Positions 44,964 to 56,049 of a DNA stretch of 64,000 bases are shown here, piece after piece (position 1 is the stretch's first letter; every line of letters begins with the position of its first letter). Where the stretch lies: assembly GCF_964340395.1 (NCBI RefSeq), contig NC_135560.1, forward strand, positions 24,767,675 to 24,831,674, read 5' to 3'. Source of the DNA: Glandiceps talaboti (taxonomy: Eukaryota > Hemichordata > Enteropneusta > Spengelidae). The notes under the pieces were generated by a model. The model was not told where the DNA came from. It did not search any database and saw only the letters and a program-made list of their open reading frames with translations. Made by a program: the position numbers and the translations under genes.

Positions 44964-45148
44964 ACGATAATTAGTAGTTTTTCTAGCAACCCGAAATAAA
45001 CTCCTATGTCCCGCAGTAAGCCTAGTACGTACAGTATTTGCTGACTAATTGAAACTTTAATACGCCAATTGTCATATTAATGGGTCATTGTCACATTTTA
45101 ATAGAAACAATAAACGAGAAACGATATATCGCATGACTACCGAGGTGT
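44964..45148 (+). repeat. 185-bp exact direct repeat, copy 1
   Basis: Identical base for base to 48295-48479 by eye. This copy runs on into the 35-nt-arm hairpin at 45131-45209. Confidence 0.95.
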
Positions 45149-45209
45149 TGTCCATAATATCAACCACTTTTGTCGGTTGATGTCATAGACAACACCGAGG
45201 TAGTCATGC
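45131..45209. repeat. Inverted repeat, 35-nt arms, 9-nt loop
   Basis: GCATGACTACCGAGGTGTTG... (45131-45165) pairs with 45175-45209 with few mismatches. It is probably the terminus or core of a fold-back element; the second copy of the flanking 185 bp stops inside its left arm. Confidence 0.9.
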
Positions 45210-46845
45210 AATCTCACATTTACAGTGACAACAGGAATTCAAAAGGCTGCCATGGAGATTTACATAAGAAATGTATGCATTTTCTTTAGTACTTAGTCAA
45301 TTCCTACAAAAACCGTTATTTTGCCATGACTCGGGCACGTAATTTTTCATTTCCTTTTGTTAAGACATCTGCGTCAATCAAATTAATGTTCTATATGGCT
45401 TACAACTATTTAAAATGGTATTGGTGATAACATAAATGCCAATTACAACAGGTCGTCAACTATCCTCAAATTTATTTCTTTGACCGATTATTTTGACTGA
45501 TCATATCGTATGAGCATATAAAAGAGATCTGTTTTTCCCATGAAATTTATGTACTGGTGATAGGACCGAGATTAATGATTTCCTGATCATATGATATAGT
45601 ATAACTACATTATCCCACAATCTGATCTGACGCACGAGACTGAAGAGATGAAAAAGCAACTGTAGTCAACAACTCATTGTCTTTCTAGGTTCGCTCTATT
45701 TTTTTGGCATCCACCACTGCCATCACTTGTGATATTAATTATATTAACATATCAGTGAAATGGTTGCCGCTGACAACCACACAATGATTCAAACACCCAA
45801 CTAGGAAACTGGTCACATAAGACAACTTTGTACATACAACAGTGTACTTTAACAATAATAGTTTATGTTAAATACATAGTAAATAAAATGCAAAAATGAT
45901 TAACAAAACCGCATAAGATATTAATGAAAACTATTTTGCATTATAAAGGTTAGTATAAGTCCTGGGTAATTAAAGCACCTAGTGGTCTATTCCATGTACC
46001 CGAAATATAAGACAAAACATAACAATGTCTGCGATCATGTGTAAATTATGATAAATTGCCATATTTTCTACTTTTCTTCAATAACAGAGTATAGTAACAC
46101 CAGGGTAAAACAATATCGAGAATAGGTCGTATGTGTACAGGTGACAACTGACCTCTTTTGGTGCAACCAAGGGATTTATATCATGATTGACGAGATAACG
46201 TCTGCTATGTACTATAGATGAATTAGGATTTCACGGTAAGAACACATTGATGGATAGTATTGGGCAGAAGCTGTAATTCAGATACAAGACTTGCATACTA
46301 TGCAACCCTTATATTTCAAAATATTCTGACGTCAGATTACAATGAATACAAGAGTTTCTTTTGGCTTGAAGGGTAACCGACTAATCACTGAATGATATGA
46401 CAAATAACGCAGCTATCGAGAATTTAGGTCTCGTACACCCTATAAAAATCTATAACGAATATATGTGCAAAAGCAATGAGTACTTTCCTGGTAAATAAAT
46501 TAAATCCTGACGTTTCGATTGAATATTCTTTAACAAAGAATATATGTGCTTGTTGACTGAAGACACGAATTCGGTTATGCTTTTCGGAGGGTGGTTATGT
46601 TTAAGCAAATTTCATGATTAACAAATCACATTTGTCATATTTTCCTTAAGATTCTCAAAATAAAAAAAGACCCTCTCCCGAACAAAGCAGTTCCTATCTG
46701 ACTACGAGTTAACTAACTCTTGTTTTGGTCGACTGGGTCATTTAGCTGGCTAACCAATCTCACTCTTAATTTTAACAAATGAAATATTCACAAAGTAATT
46801 CCGGTCCTAATCAGTTAACTCCTTTCCTCCGCTCACCACCCCACC
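45210..46845. other. Unassigned DNA
   Basis: No recognised gene or repeat. Confidence 0.35.
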
Positions 46846-46847
46846 AC

Positions 46848-46887
46848 CATGATCATCATGATGATGAGGATGATGATGATGATGCTG

Positions 46888-46932
<45 letters not shown>

Positions 46933-46938
46933 ATGATG

Positions 46939-46969
<31 letters not shown>
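46848..46969. repeat. Compound trinucleotide repeat (GAT)n-(GCT)n-(GAT)n-(CAT)n
   Basis: About 11 GCT units are flanked by GAT runs, then a GAT-to-CAT switch centred at about 46940 that is self-complementary. Poly-Asp/Ala/His frames here are artefacts unless supported by transcripts. Confidence 0.95.
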
Positions 46970-47940
46970 CAAATACAACCACACGCCCACGCTGTATGCC
47001 ATTGCTTCCTCCTTTATGTTTAGTTAGCTTTAGCCAAATATGAACAAGCTATTGGTGTATATTTGCGTGTCGCTTGTCATGTACTTATGATTGTATGAGA
47101 CAAAATCAAACATTTTCATATCGTATGTAAATGCAAATACAATAACCTGTTTAAAAAAATCGTAAATCTGTTTATCTAGCATTGCACATCAGATATCAAA
47201 TACATTATTACTTCTTCCGCTTTATAATGATTACATTCGATCGTTAGAGTGAAGTGTAATTTTTAAAAGCGTGGGTTATTTGATATAATTCCGATTGCTC
47301 ATTCACTCACTCAAGGATATATTACTCTAGGTATTGCACGTGTCCCCATTAGGGTATCGACATCTGTAACCTCTTGGCTTAGGCAGGTACACATTATAAA
47401 ACCCATACGATGTATCTGATTCACTGACAAATTATAACACACCACGCTATTTAAACGTATGCGTTTATCAGTTTAACATAGCATTCATGGTCATTACATT
47501 CAGCATTCTCATTTTGAGCTTGATAGAAACTCTGTTGGGAGTATTAAAAAACATACCCTGACATCTGCCTCGGAAATTGCCCGTGCCTTTCATTACTTGG
47601 TAAATATCAAGGTATAATCTATTTCACGCTGAAATTGACATTCAAATGGTTTGATGAGGTGACAATTACTTGTCACATAATTATACATATTATACATAAT
47701 TATACATATTATATATGATTAGTGTTTGCCTTCAGTAATGTTTAGTGTACAGATGAACATTTCACCTTTTTCATAAACAAAAACACAGCACTCTCTGATT
47801 AATTTGAACGTAAAATGTGCTTTCTTTTTTCTATTGATGCTATTTCTTTTGACTTCATTGTTACATTCGTTTTCCATCAAACTAACCTAAAGGAAACAAA
47901 TGTGTCCTTTAAAAAGGTCTGCAACAGTAATAAAAGTAGT
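46970..47940. other. Unassigned DNA
   Basis: No recognised coding. 47675-47720 has three tandem TTATACATA-type words. Confidence 0.35.
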
Positions 47941-47949
47941 TCAAGCTGA

Positions 47950-48235
47950 TTTTAGGGAGTGGTCACTTACCCTCTCTGTAAAATCAAAAACAGGCTGATC
48001 CCTTAATTCTAAAACATGATGACCTCCCCCGCATATATCATATTTACATGACAGGTATTTGATCGTGACTCAGAGTGGACTGTTTGACTAAATACGTGAT
48101 AGATAGCATCACACTAAATTAGCGACTACACAGGGTAAATATATTCAAAAAGGAGCTTAACAGCATCTTGACAGTAAAAGAAAGGGGAATAGCTTGAGAT
48201 GGGAATATGTACCCTTCTCACAGGGGTCCTATTTG
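47950..48235. repeat. Dispersed repeat family D, copy 2
   Basis: Matches 40125-40380 in blocks (AAAACAGGCTGA, TTCTAAAACATGATGACCTC, GGGGAATAGCTTGAGATGGG, CAGGGGTCCTA). Confidence 0.6.
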
Positions 48236-48294
48236 AATATTAACCACCCTACCTGGGGTAGTTTTTTATGCTGATTTCAAAAACATCGGTTGCC
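48236..48294 (-). repeat. End of the GTTACCATGGCAAC repeat family, inverted
   Basis: The complement reads GTGGCAACCGATGTTTTTG, AGCATAAAAAACTACCCC and AGGTAGGGTGGTTAATATTC, matching 34365-34450. It abuts the 185-bp duplication directly. Confidence 0.7.
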
Positions 48295-48479
48295 ACGATA
48301 ATTAGTAGTTTTTCTAGCAACCCGAAATAAACTCCTATGTCCCGCAGTAAGCCTAGTACGTACAGTATTTGCTGACTAATTGAAACTTTAATACGCCAAT
48401 TGTCATATTAATGGGTCATTGTCACATTTTAATAGAAACAATAAACGAGAAACGATATATCGCATGACTACCGAGGTGT
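48295..48479 (+). repeat. 185-bp exact direct repeat, copy 2
   Basis: Identical to 44964-45148, 3331 bp away, and truncated within the hairpin arm that follows copy 1. Confidence 0.95.
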
Positions 48480-49479
48480 AAATAATGCTATCAACAGGTC
48501 ACTGGTCAGCGATATGTGTTCCATGGACACTCACCACAGTCAGTACAGTACTACTGCGCTGAATTGAAATCGATATTCTTTTCACTAAACTTTGCAACAT
48601 TATTTTATGACAACTAAACTTCGCTCAGCTCATGTTCAACTTTTCCAAATGCACACCAATATGTATGAAAAATCGTAAGTAGAGACCAAAGGGGATTGGG
48701 AAAGTCTGAGTCATCGCTACCGCTACCGTAGCTGTCAATCAAATATTAGTGCCTAAATGCTTCGGGGAATACTGGACAATTGAGATCTTCGCTGGGCCGC
48801 AGTGCTAGTGCCAATTTAGTCATAAATAAAATAATATTGTTATACTTTTATTCATATACATGGCAAGTCTAAGCTCCCAAAATAGAATAAGAATCAAACA
48901 ACTTTATTATCATGCATTTACAAACTCATCACTTCACAATTCTTATTTTATTATAATTCAGTGTAGCTTGTGTTCAAAAGTCTTGTCCTAAAAATTTAAT
49001 TTGGCCCCTTTTAGATCGTAATCTATACTCTCATTTGCATAAGGTTGACCATTCCATGAACTGGGCAAAGTTACATGCACATTTCATCAATTGGGCAGTT
49101 TCACGGATTGGGTGTAACATATATATGCGTAGGTGTTGTTTGGAAAATTGTCAAGTGCTTTCTTAGGCTTTCAACGATAATGAAAGAGTCCATTAGTGAT
49201 GCTATTGTTGTTTAGTGTTATACTGTTTTGAGCCCTGAAATGTAACTTGAGCGTTTTAATTCCTGCTTTCTAATGCTTCAAGGATGGAGACATATCGAAA
49301 TTGGTTTGCAAGAAAAATGACTTTAGTGCTAGACGGACTGATGCACAAACAGGTCAATCCATTGATTTTACTGAAGAATTGTCCTTGAACAGTATGTGTT
49401 GTTCATGGAAACTGAGAGGGATGAAACACGAGATCACAGTATGTCGTTCGAGCAGTTGAGTATTAGCGCCTGCATATCA
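48480..49479. other. Unassigned DNA
   Basis: No recognised content. Confidence 0.35.
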
Positions 49480-49483
49480 TTAA

Positions 49484-50026
49484 AGGTGATTCAAAATGCT
49501 CACATTCACTGTCGCTAGTTGCTAGACGACATGTTTGTGAAACGCATTCTGGTTTTAAAACTTGTAAAAAGCGTCTGCAAACACCTTATTTTGCCATAAT
49601 ATGGGGAGATAATATTTTAGCATTTATACCCACAGACACTGACAATTAGTCAGAAAGTGTGAGTAAATATCGGTAAATATTGGTTAATAAGACATGTAGA
49701 CTGTAGTTTTTGTTTACTGATGTCTATTGCAACCACCAACAATGTATTTTTTCACAATGCTGTTGAGTTTTATTCACCTGTTGATTACGCTCGTCATAGC
49801 CTTAGTGCTGACCATTACTCCTTATGACGTCATAAAATCCCGTGGTCTAGGTGGGACCGGAAATACCCGAACACTTTCGAAGTAAATCCGAAGGGAACTG
49901 ACTGAAAAAAAGGGTCATTTTAAGGTGTTTGCAGACGCTTTTTAAAAGTTTTAAAACCAGAATGTATTTCACAAAAATATCGTCTAGCAAATTAGCGATA
50001 GCGATTATGAGCATTTTGAATCACCT
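49484..50026. mobile_element. 543-bp MITE with about 108-bp terminal inverted repeats
   Basis: Left end AGGTGATTCAAAATGCTCA and the complement of the right end are the same. The match continues through TAGACGA, TTTTGTGAAA, ATTCTGGTTTTAAAACTT and AAAAGCGTCTGCAAACACCT to about 49592 and 49920. Both ends are bordered by TTAA (49480-49483 and 50027-50030), consistent with a TTAA target duplication as for piggyBac-like elements. A TA-duplicating element with longer TIRs is the alternative. No transposase. Confidence 0.8.
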
Positions 50027-50039
50027 TTAAATGTGAGTG

Positions 50040-50290
50040 ATGCTAAGGCCTAATTTTTTTTTTAATTTTGGTTACCCCACCCCACCTTGTTTTTCACTGT
50101 CGACTCTAAACTTTTTGTTTTACATATTCGAGAAAAAAATAAAATCGCGAAAATTGTTAAGACCAGAAATAGTGGACAATATATCACTGTTGTTACAATC
50201 TGTAATGGCTGCACATATGATGGAAAGAAACCAAAAACACAGAGATCATTTGGAAACCACATTAAGTGCCTGAACTAGACACTCACACAT
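50040..50290 (+). repeat. Dispersed repeat family E, copy 1
   Basis: GGTTACCCCACCCCACCT, TCTGTAATGGCTG and GCCTGAACTAGACACTCAC are shared in order with 56050-56310. Open frames on it in both copies are fortuitous. Confidence 0.7.
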
Positions 50291-51640
50291 GAAAAAAACA
50301 GAAAGAAGATCAAAGGGAGAGAAACCACCAAAGTAATCAGCTTTCCCGTAAGTGATTATCATAGGACAGATCTCAAGCATTTTATTTTAGGGAGTTAGAA
50401 GGTGGGCAATTATTGCAATGTTGATGGTTATGCGCTCATGGATATATAATTGTGCACTTATATTGACAATAAATAAAACACCCTTGTCCCACTAAGCCTG
50501 TTGATGAAGCTTTTGATTATAATGATTCATTTGCATAATTAATTATTTTTGGCAATTAGGCAGTATCTTATATGGTTTCCAGCTTCACATTTGCTATCAT
50601 TTGTTGGTGAAAACAAAGTGCAAGTGTCCGATATAGCTAAAAAATGTAGTTTTAAACATTTTTAAGGCAATATCTTAATGCATACTGTGATTTGGTACAT
50701 ACATTGACGATGACGTCGACAAAACACTGTATTTGAACATTGATTGCTTCAAATTGCATATAATTTTGCATCCTTGTGGAAGGCATTCAGTTTACATCTG
50801 GTACGAATCAACCATAACCCTTTTCGAAAATAATAGCGTGGAAGATTCAGTAGGGGAACAGGTTTAATATGGCGACGGATTTGCAAGGAATACACATTTT
50901 ATTCAATCATGACACAACTGGCAACGTTGTGTGTTTGCATTTTCATATGATTTCCGTTGTTAGTTAGGTATTTTAGAAAATTGATGAACACACAAGATGT
51001 TGATAAGTATTATATGGCGATTGTGAGGATATAATCATAGTGATTGTCAACGGATCAAACCACTTGTCAACGGATTTAATCTTAATGACAAGGAGAGGGC
51101 GGGAAGTGTCGCTTTGTGTCACAGTATAATGTGTGATCGCACTGTCGATACTTATTTACTGAAACAGGATATCAATATATGATTGCCAGATATCCTGCTC
51201 CGCCCACCTTCTACATTAGTTATATTATTCCAAAAATCATAAGGGTTCAACCAAATATGCAACTTAATGAAGCTGCACATTATGAGGGGTCCATTTTGCG
51301 TATACAATGAGATATGATATTGTATTTCATATCTATCGTGGAGTTGGATTTGTAAGGGATGAGTCATTCATGATGTGTCATTCGGACTGCTATTAGTTCA
51401 GAACACCACACATAGCCACTCATGGTGAACACATGCAGGAGTAGAGGGGATTTTATTTGAATTATATATACCTTAGACCACTAAAAGAACAGACTAGAAA
51501 CGCGTCTTTTCCCTTACTGTGAAGATGTCACTTATTTGCTTTAGTGATATTCTTTTAATCCTAATTAGGGGCCATTGTTTATATATAAAGTCGCCATGTT
51601 ACGGTTGATCATGTAAAGCAACTTGATATTTGGGTCAGAG
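50291..51640. other. Unassigned DNA with one core-like patch
   Basis: 50500-50580 resembles the pearl/HINE core (CATTTGCATAATTAATTA, GGCAATTAGGCAGTATCTTA). Nothing else was recognised. Confidence 0.35.
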
Positions 51641-52090
51641 TAGCTGCAAGAGTTGTAGCATTTGATGTGATGTTGAGGGTTTTTTCTTCTATTTTTGTAC
51701 TTTTTTTTCGTTCCGATGTAGAACTGGAAGCAACTGTAATTCGTGTAATGTATATGCAAATAGACGGAAGTGATTCAGATCTGAATTGCAAAGTTTGGTG
51801 GTTTACACCATACCTGCTAAAAATCGGACATTTCCTAACTCCAACATTAATTACGGAGCCTTCAAGAGTTCAGAGGTACCCCTGTTTCTGTCAAAATCAC
51901 ACACTGTATTGCATTTTGAAACGGGCAGTGGGCTGACATCTCGCTCACATTTTCAGCATGATCACGTCTATTAGGGTTAACGTTACAGGAATGAAGTGTT
52001 TGCTTCCCATTAAACATCGGAACGAAACAAGCACAAAAACAGAAGAAAAAGTCCTCAAAATCACAACAAACGCTACAATTATTGCAGCTA
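51641..52090. repeat. Inverted repeat, 76-78-bp arms
   Basis: 51641-51718 and 52015-52090 are imperfect reverse complements (TAGCTGCAA, GTTGTAGC, TTTTTCTTCT, TTTTTGT, TTCGTTCCGATG shared), about 296 bp apart. Both arms are open and give related peptides when read towards the outside (TKTEEKVLKITTNATIIAA and TKIEEKTLNITSNATTLAA), so the pair may be an inverted duplication of a short coding unit. Confidence 0.75.
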
Positions 52091-52203
52091 GCAGAGATAC
52101 TTCCCAACTGGATGTTGACAGCCTGTCAGACATCTCAAAACGTGTTCCTGTGTGTCCTATAGTATCTTATAATGCAAGGGTAATAGCAGAGGTTTTAGAG
52201 TAG
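51958..52203 (+). CDS. Unrecognised 81-codon frame spanning the right inverted-repeat arm
   Basis: MITSIRVNVTGMKCLLPIKH opens a frame that continues RNETSTKTEEKVL, IAASRDTSQLDVDSLSDISK and VPVCPIVSYNARVIAEVLE before TAG. The second half is protein-like and lies outside the inverted repeat. There is no family match, intron or promoter evidence; it may belong to a mobile element. Confidence 0.25.
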   Translation: MITSIRVNVTGMKCLLPIKHRNETSTKTEEKVLKITTNATIIAASRDTSQLDVDSLSDISKRVPVCPIVSYNARVIAEVLE

Positions 52204-52449
52204 AAGTGTATTCTAATCCTGGCCTACAGTTGTATCCATTTTTCAAAAGAACTTTCTGCAAAAAGTAGCATGTGTACAACAGTGTAGCAATGCTCGATTT
52301 GATTAATCATGTTCTGACTTAGCCGAGGAAAACCCCCAATAATCTCACAATATTTGAATTCCCATGTCAAAATCCTTTAAAAATCACTAATTATATATTC
52401 ATAAATAAAGGGTGCTAGGAACAAGCAACTTCAACAAAGCATAATTCAT

Positions 52450-53066
52450 CTGAAACTGCAATGATTTTATTCTGACTGCGTGACGGTCTTAGTTTCCGGT
52501 CTTAGACTACTCTTACTAACCTTTTGACCTTTTCTGATAGAAACTCTTTCAGTCAATTGCAGAATGCACTAGTTCAGTTCTTGACATAGTCTGTCTTCAA
52601 TTTTTGAAACGATGAGATTTCTAGATCATACTTCCCATTAGGAATTGTGTATACTTCTATCCAGAGTCCCTCTATCATAGAGGGACTGTGTTATATATCC
52701 CCTCGTATTCTCCTTAATGCAAGTGTTGGTAATTTTAGTTGCTTCAATCTCTCTGGATAAGACAAATCTTTAGAACCTGGTAATTTCTTTGTTGTCCTGC
52801 GCTGCACATTCTTTATACTTCTGATATGTTTCTGTTTATAGGGACTCCAAACACGACAAGTGTAGTCTAAATGACTTCTGACTAGTGACTTGTACAGTGG
52901 CAATGTTCACCTTTTCAATAATATGCTTGCCAATTTAAAGTTGTGAGTCAATGGTTACCCCTATGTCTTTTTCCTCATCAGTTTGGGAGAGTTCTCGTCT
53001 TTGAACGTGCACTTCTATGGTATATACAAATGTATCTTTCTTATTACTTCCCAGAGTCATAGATTT
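52450..53066 (-). pseudogene. LINE 3' fragment, minus strand
   Basis: Read on the minus strand: VQRRELSQTDEEKDIGVTID, a stop, then LYKSLVRSHLDYTCRVWSPY, KNVQRRTTKKLPGSKDLSYP and ERLKQLKLPTLALRRIRGDI, the standard order of the C-terminal part of CR1/L2-type ORF2 proteins. A frameshift or deletion joins the two parts near 52905. The 5' boundary is the (GTAT)n tract at 53069. The remaining part to about 52450 is probably the degraded C-terminus and 3' UTR. Confidence 0.75.
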
Positions 53067-53068
53067 AC

Positions 53069-53097
53069 GTATGTATGTATGTATGTATGTATGTATG

Positions 53098-53127
<30 letters not shown>
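53069..53127. repeat. (GTAT)n microsatellite
   Basis: About 14 units separating the minus-strand LINE from the plus-strand PLE. Confidence 0.97.
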
Positions 53128-53129
<2 letters not shown>

Positions 53130-53152
53130 CAGATAATTAGTTAGATAATTAG

Positions 53153-55030
53153 TTCCCTTTCAGTAACATCACTAAGGAAGAACGCGATGCTATTTCATCC
53201 CTTAGAAAGCGCGATGATATTGTTATTAAGCCTGCAGATAAAGGCGGAGCAGTAGTTGTATGGTATAAAGATCTGTATGTGGCTGAGGCAGAGAGACAAC
53301 TTTTAAACACGGATTTTTACCAGGAATTGGAATGTGATATTACAGAAGACGTGCAACGCGAAATTATGAATACTGTTAACGCTTTTATATCCGCTGGCGA
53401 ATTACCAACGGAAGCACGCAACCTTATAGTCCGTCGACCAAGGACAGCCGTGTTTTATTTACTACCCAGGATACATAAGGTTAATATTCCTGGTAGGCCC
53501 ATCGTCTCAGCTTGTAACTGCCCTACGGAACACATCGCGCGTTATTTAGATGCCCTTTTACGACCTATTGTGGCATCTCAGCCTACCTACATTAAAGATA
53601 CGAACCATGCTCTTAAAGTATTTAATGGCTTCCAATTCCAACAAGGTAAGCCACGATACCTTTTTTCTATGGACGTTAAGTCCTTATATACTTCCATACC
53701 ACATAATGAAGGGTTAGTTGCAATCGAACACTATCTTAATTTAAGACCTGTACTTGACCCTCCTACCCACGTACTTCTTAGATTGGCTGAACTTGTTCTC
53801 ACCTGTAATTATTTTACCTTTAATGACAGGTATTTTGTGCAGAAACGCGGCGTTGCTATGGGAAGTTGTCTTGGACCTAGTTATGCTTGTTTATTTATGT
53901 CTTATCAAGAACACCTTATTTTCAGCTCATATCAAGGGATCTTACCTGATCTATATAAACGATTTATTGATGACGGCGTTGGTGCAGCATCACTCAAACT
54001 TGAGGACCTTATGCAGTTTATTAACTACATATGTAATTTTAATCCTGCTATTCAGTATACTTATGATATTTCAGAACTAACAATCAATTTCCTTGACATC
54101 TCCCTTAGGATTGATGGTGATGATATAGCTACATCTATTTATACTAAACCTACTGATTCACATTCATATTTGCAGTATGGTTCATCACATCCTAATAAGT
54201 GTAAAGATTCCATTCCCTATTCACAATTACTTCGTTTACGTCGTATTTGTAGTAATGATTTGGATTTCAGAAAAAGGTCTGCTGAATTTTGCACGTACTT
54301 CCATCAACGTGGTTATCCTATGTCTGTTACCAACGCGGCTTTACATAAAGTATCATCTTTGTCTAGGGAAGCTTGTATCAAATCACATGATCAGAGGAGT
54401 AACAACGATCGTCCCATACTAGCTCTTACATACCATCCCTTTTCAACTAGAGTTAAAGACATTATATACAAGCATTTTAATATCTTACGTTCTAATAGGG
54501 TTACCAATTCATTGTTTCCTGCAGTACCATTAACAGCTTGGCGTCGTGATACCAGTCTTAGAGATATGGTGGTACATACAGAACAACGTGAATTGGAAGT
54601 TAATGCTGGTTCTTTTCCGTGCGATCGTACTCGATGTGGTACATGTCGTTTCATTATTAATACTAATCATGTTTTTGGCCCTAAGAACAGTGTGCCTGTT
54701 ACAAGTAGATTTACTTGTATTAGTACTAATGTAGTGTATTGCATTACATGTCAAAAATGTGGTTTTCTATATATAGGTTCAACTGTACGTCGTCTTGGTG
54801 ATCGTTTCGTGGAACATCTCCGTTTGACCAGACAAAGGAATCGTAACTATCCCGTATCTATGCATTTTATTACAAACGATCATAATGTATCAGATATGTC
54901 CATTTCAGGAATTTGTAAGGTTTCTGGTGATGAGAAAGCTTTGAGGTTGAAGGAAGAAGAAATCATTTTCCGTCTTGGAACGCTGGAACCCCTTGGAATT
55001 AATAGATTATTCTCGTCTTTCCCAATCTAA
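53153..55030 (+). CDS. Penelope-like retroelement ORF: reverse transcriptase plus GIY-YIG endonuclease
   Basis: 626 codons are open with no internal stop. The PLE-specific DDIVIKPADKGGAVVVW leads, then FYLLPRIHK, GRPIVSACNCPTEHIARYLD, SMDVKSLYTSIP (catalytic Asp), KRGVAMGSCLGPSYACLFM, RFIDDGVG (the second catalytic pair), INFLDISLRI and TKPTDSHSYL. A linker with FPCDRTRCGTC cysteines leads to the GIY-YIG endonuclease: VVYCITCQKCGFLYIGST, then R, then FVEHL. The RT copies element RNA at a nick made by the endonuclease. The frame is open back to a TAG at 53150-53152, 23 bases after a (GTAT)n tract. The true N-terminus (about 150-200 residues in full-length relatives) is missing, so the copy is 5'-truncated but has an intact catalytic part. 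No hammerhead core was seen downstream. Confidence 0.93.
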   Translation, partial: FPFSNITKEERDAISSLRKRDDIVIKPADKGGAVVVWYKDLYVAEAERQLLNTDFYQELECDITEDVQREIMNTVNAFISAGELPTEARNLIVRRPRTAVFYLLPRIHKVNIPGRPIVSACNCPTEHIARYLDALLRPIVASQPTYIKDTNHALKVFNGFQFQQGKPRYLFSMDVKSLYTSIPHNEGLVAIEHYLNLRPVLDPPTHVLLRLAELVLTCNYFTFNDRYFVQKRGVAMGSCLGPSYACLFMSYQEHLIFSSYQGILPDLYKRFIDDGVGAASLKLEDLMQFINYICNFNPAIQYTYDISELTINFLDISLRIDGDDIATSIYTKPTDSHSYLQYGSSHPNKCKDSIPYSQLLRLRRICSNDLDFRKRSAEFCTYFHQRGYPMSVTNAALHKVSSLSREACIKSHDQRSNNDRPILALTYHPFSTRVKDIIYKHFNILRSNRVTNSLFPAVPLTAWRRDTSLRDMVVHTEQRELEVNAGSFPCDRTRCGTCRFIINTNHVFGPKNSVPVTSRFTCISTNVVYCITCQKCGFLYIGSTVRRLGDRFVEHLRLTRQRNRNYPVSMHFITNDHNVSDMSISGICKVSGDEKALRLKEEEIIFRLGTLEPLGINRLFSSFPI

Positions 55031-55290
55031 TTATCATGATTATTGGGTATTTTTTAAATTTCAGGCGTATTCTATTGGGTTCTATTAGGTGCGTGCGAAT
55101 TTAAGAACTTATCCCACGTACAACCGTTTATTTATATCACGCGCGGTTTTGTTCCATTATATTTAGAAATGTTCGGGTTGTCACCTGGCATTTCTCTGTC
55201 TCGCCAATTTTTCCTTTGAAAAAGAATATTTATTCGAAACGTCGGATTTAACAGCTATATATACGGACTGGTTTATTAGTTCCTTATGCA
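55031..55290 (+). mobile_element. PLE 3' untranslated tail
   Basis: Contains TTGAAAAAGAATA and CGAAACGTCGGATTTAAC, the usual sequence near PLE 3' ends, and stops at the next microsatellite. Confidence 0.6.
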
Positions 55291-55293
55291 TTT

Positions 55294-55411
55294 CTATGTA
55301 TGTATGTATGTATGTATGTATGTATGTATGTATGTATGTATGTATGTATGTATGTATGTATGGATGGATGGATGGATGGATGGATGGATGGATGGATGGA
55401 TGGATGGATGG

Positions 55412-55444
<33 letters not shown>

Positions 55445-55458
55445 TGTATGTATGTATG
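55294..55458. repeat. (TATG)n-(GATG)n-(TATG)n microsatellite
   Basis: About 165 bp of tetranucleotide repeats, same motif and strand phase as the tract at 53069-53127 on the other side of the PLE. Confidence 0.97.
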
Positions 55459-56049
55459 ATTGTATGACTTTATGTGTGCATTTTGTGCATACATTACTTG
55501 ATTACAGTTGGCTGGACAATAGGGCTACGAATAACAACTTTTAGCATACTTTTGAAATCTTAAGAAATTTAGCAAAAATTACACGGAATACATGCAGGCT
55601 AGTTTACATGTGCGCAAATGATGACGTGGCAGCTGGTGATTTTGTATTGACACAATTGGATAGGTTGTCATAGTTTTGACAGTTTTTAAATTCAGAAATA
55701 GTTTGTATTTGGGAATCATAAAAAAAATTCGCAGGCAGAATTGACGGTTTTTTTTGCGTACAGTTGTCTATTTATTCCGCCATTGTACATAAATTATGAT
55801 TTAAGCATTTACAGTATATCAACAGTGGAGGCCTAAGATCGTTTATTAACTGATATGTGAAAATTCATTAAGTTTACGAGAGCATTCACTTTTCATCTGG
55901 TCACATGTGTATTGGAAACCATGTACGTATGATTTAGACGAGGTAGCATCTTTGGAAGTCTAAAGTCGAAACTAATATAAGGCATAGCGTGTTAACAAAA
56001 GGAAATCATGTACGCACTGAATAAAACGATTTCGTTGAGGCCAAATAAG
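55459..56049. other. Unassigned DNA
   Basis: No recognised content. Confidence 0.35.

Noticed and set aside
53754-54754. Additional open frames inside the PLE coding region
   Set aside because: Alternate-frame shadows of the long RT-endonuclease frame.
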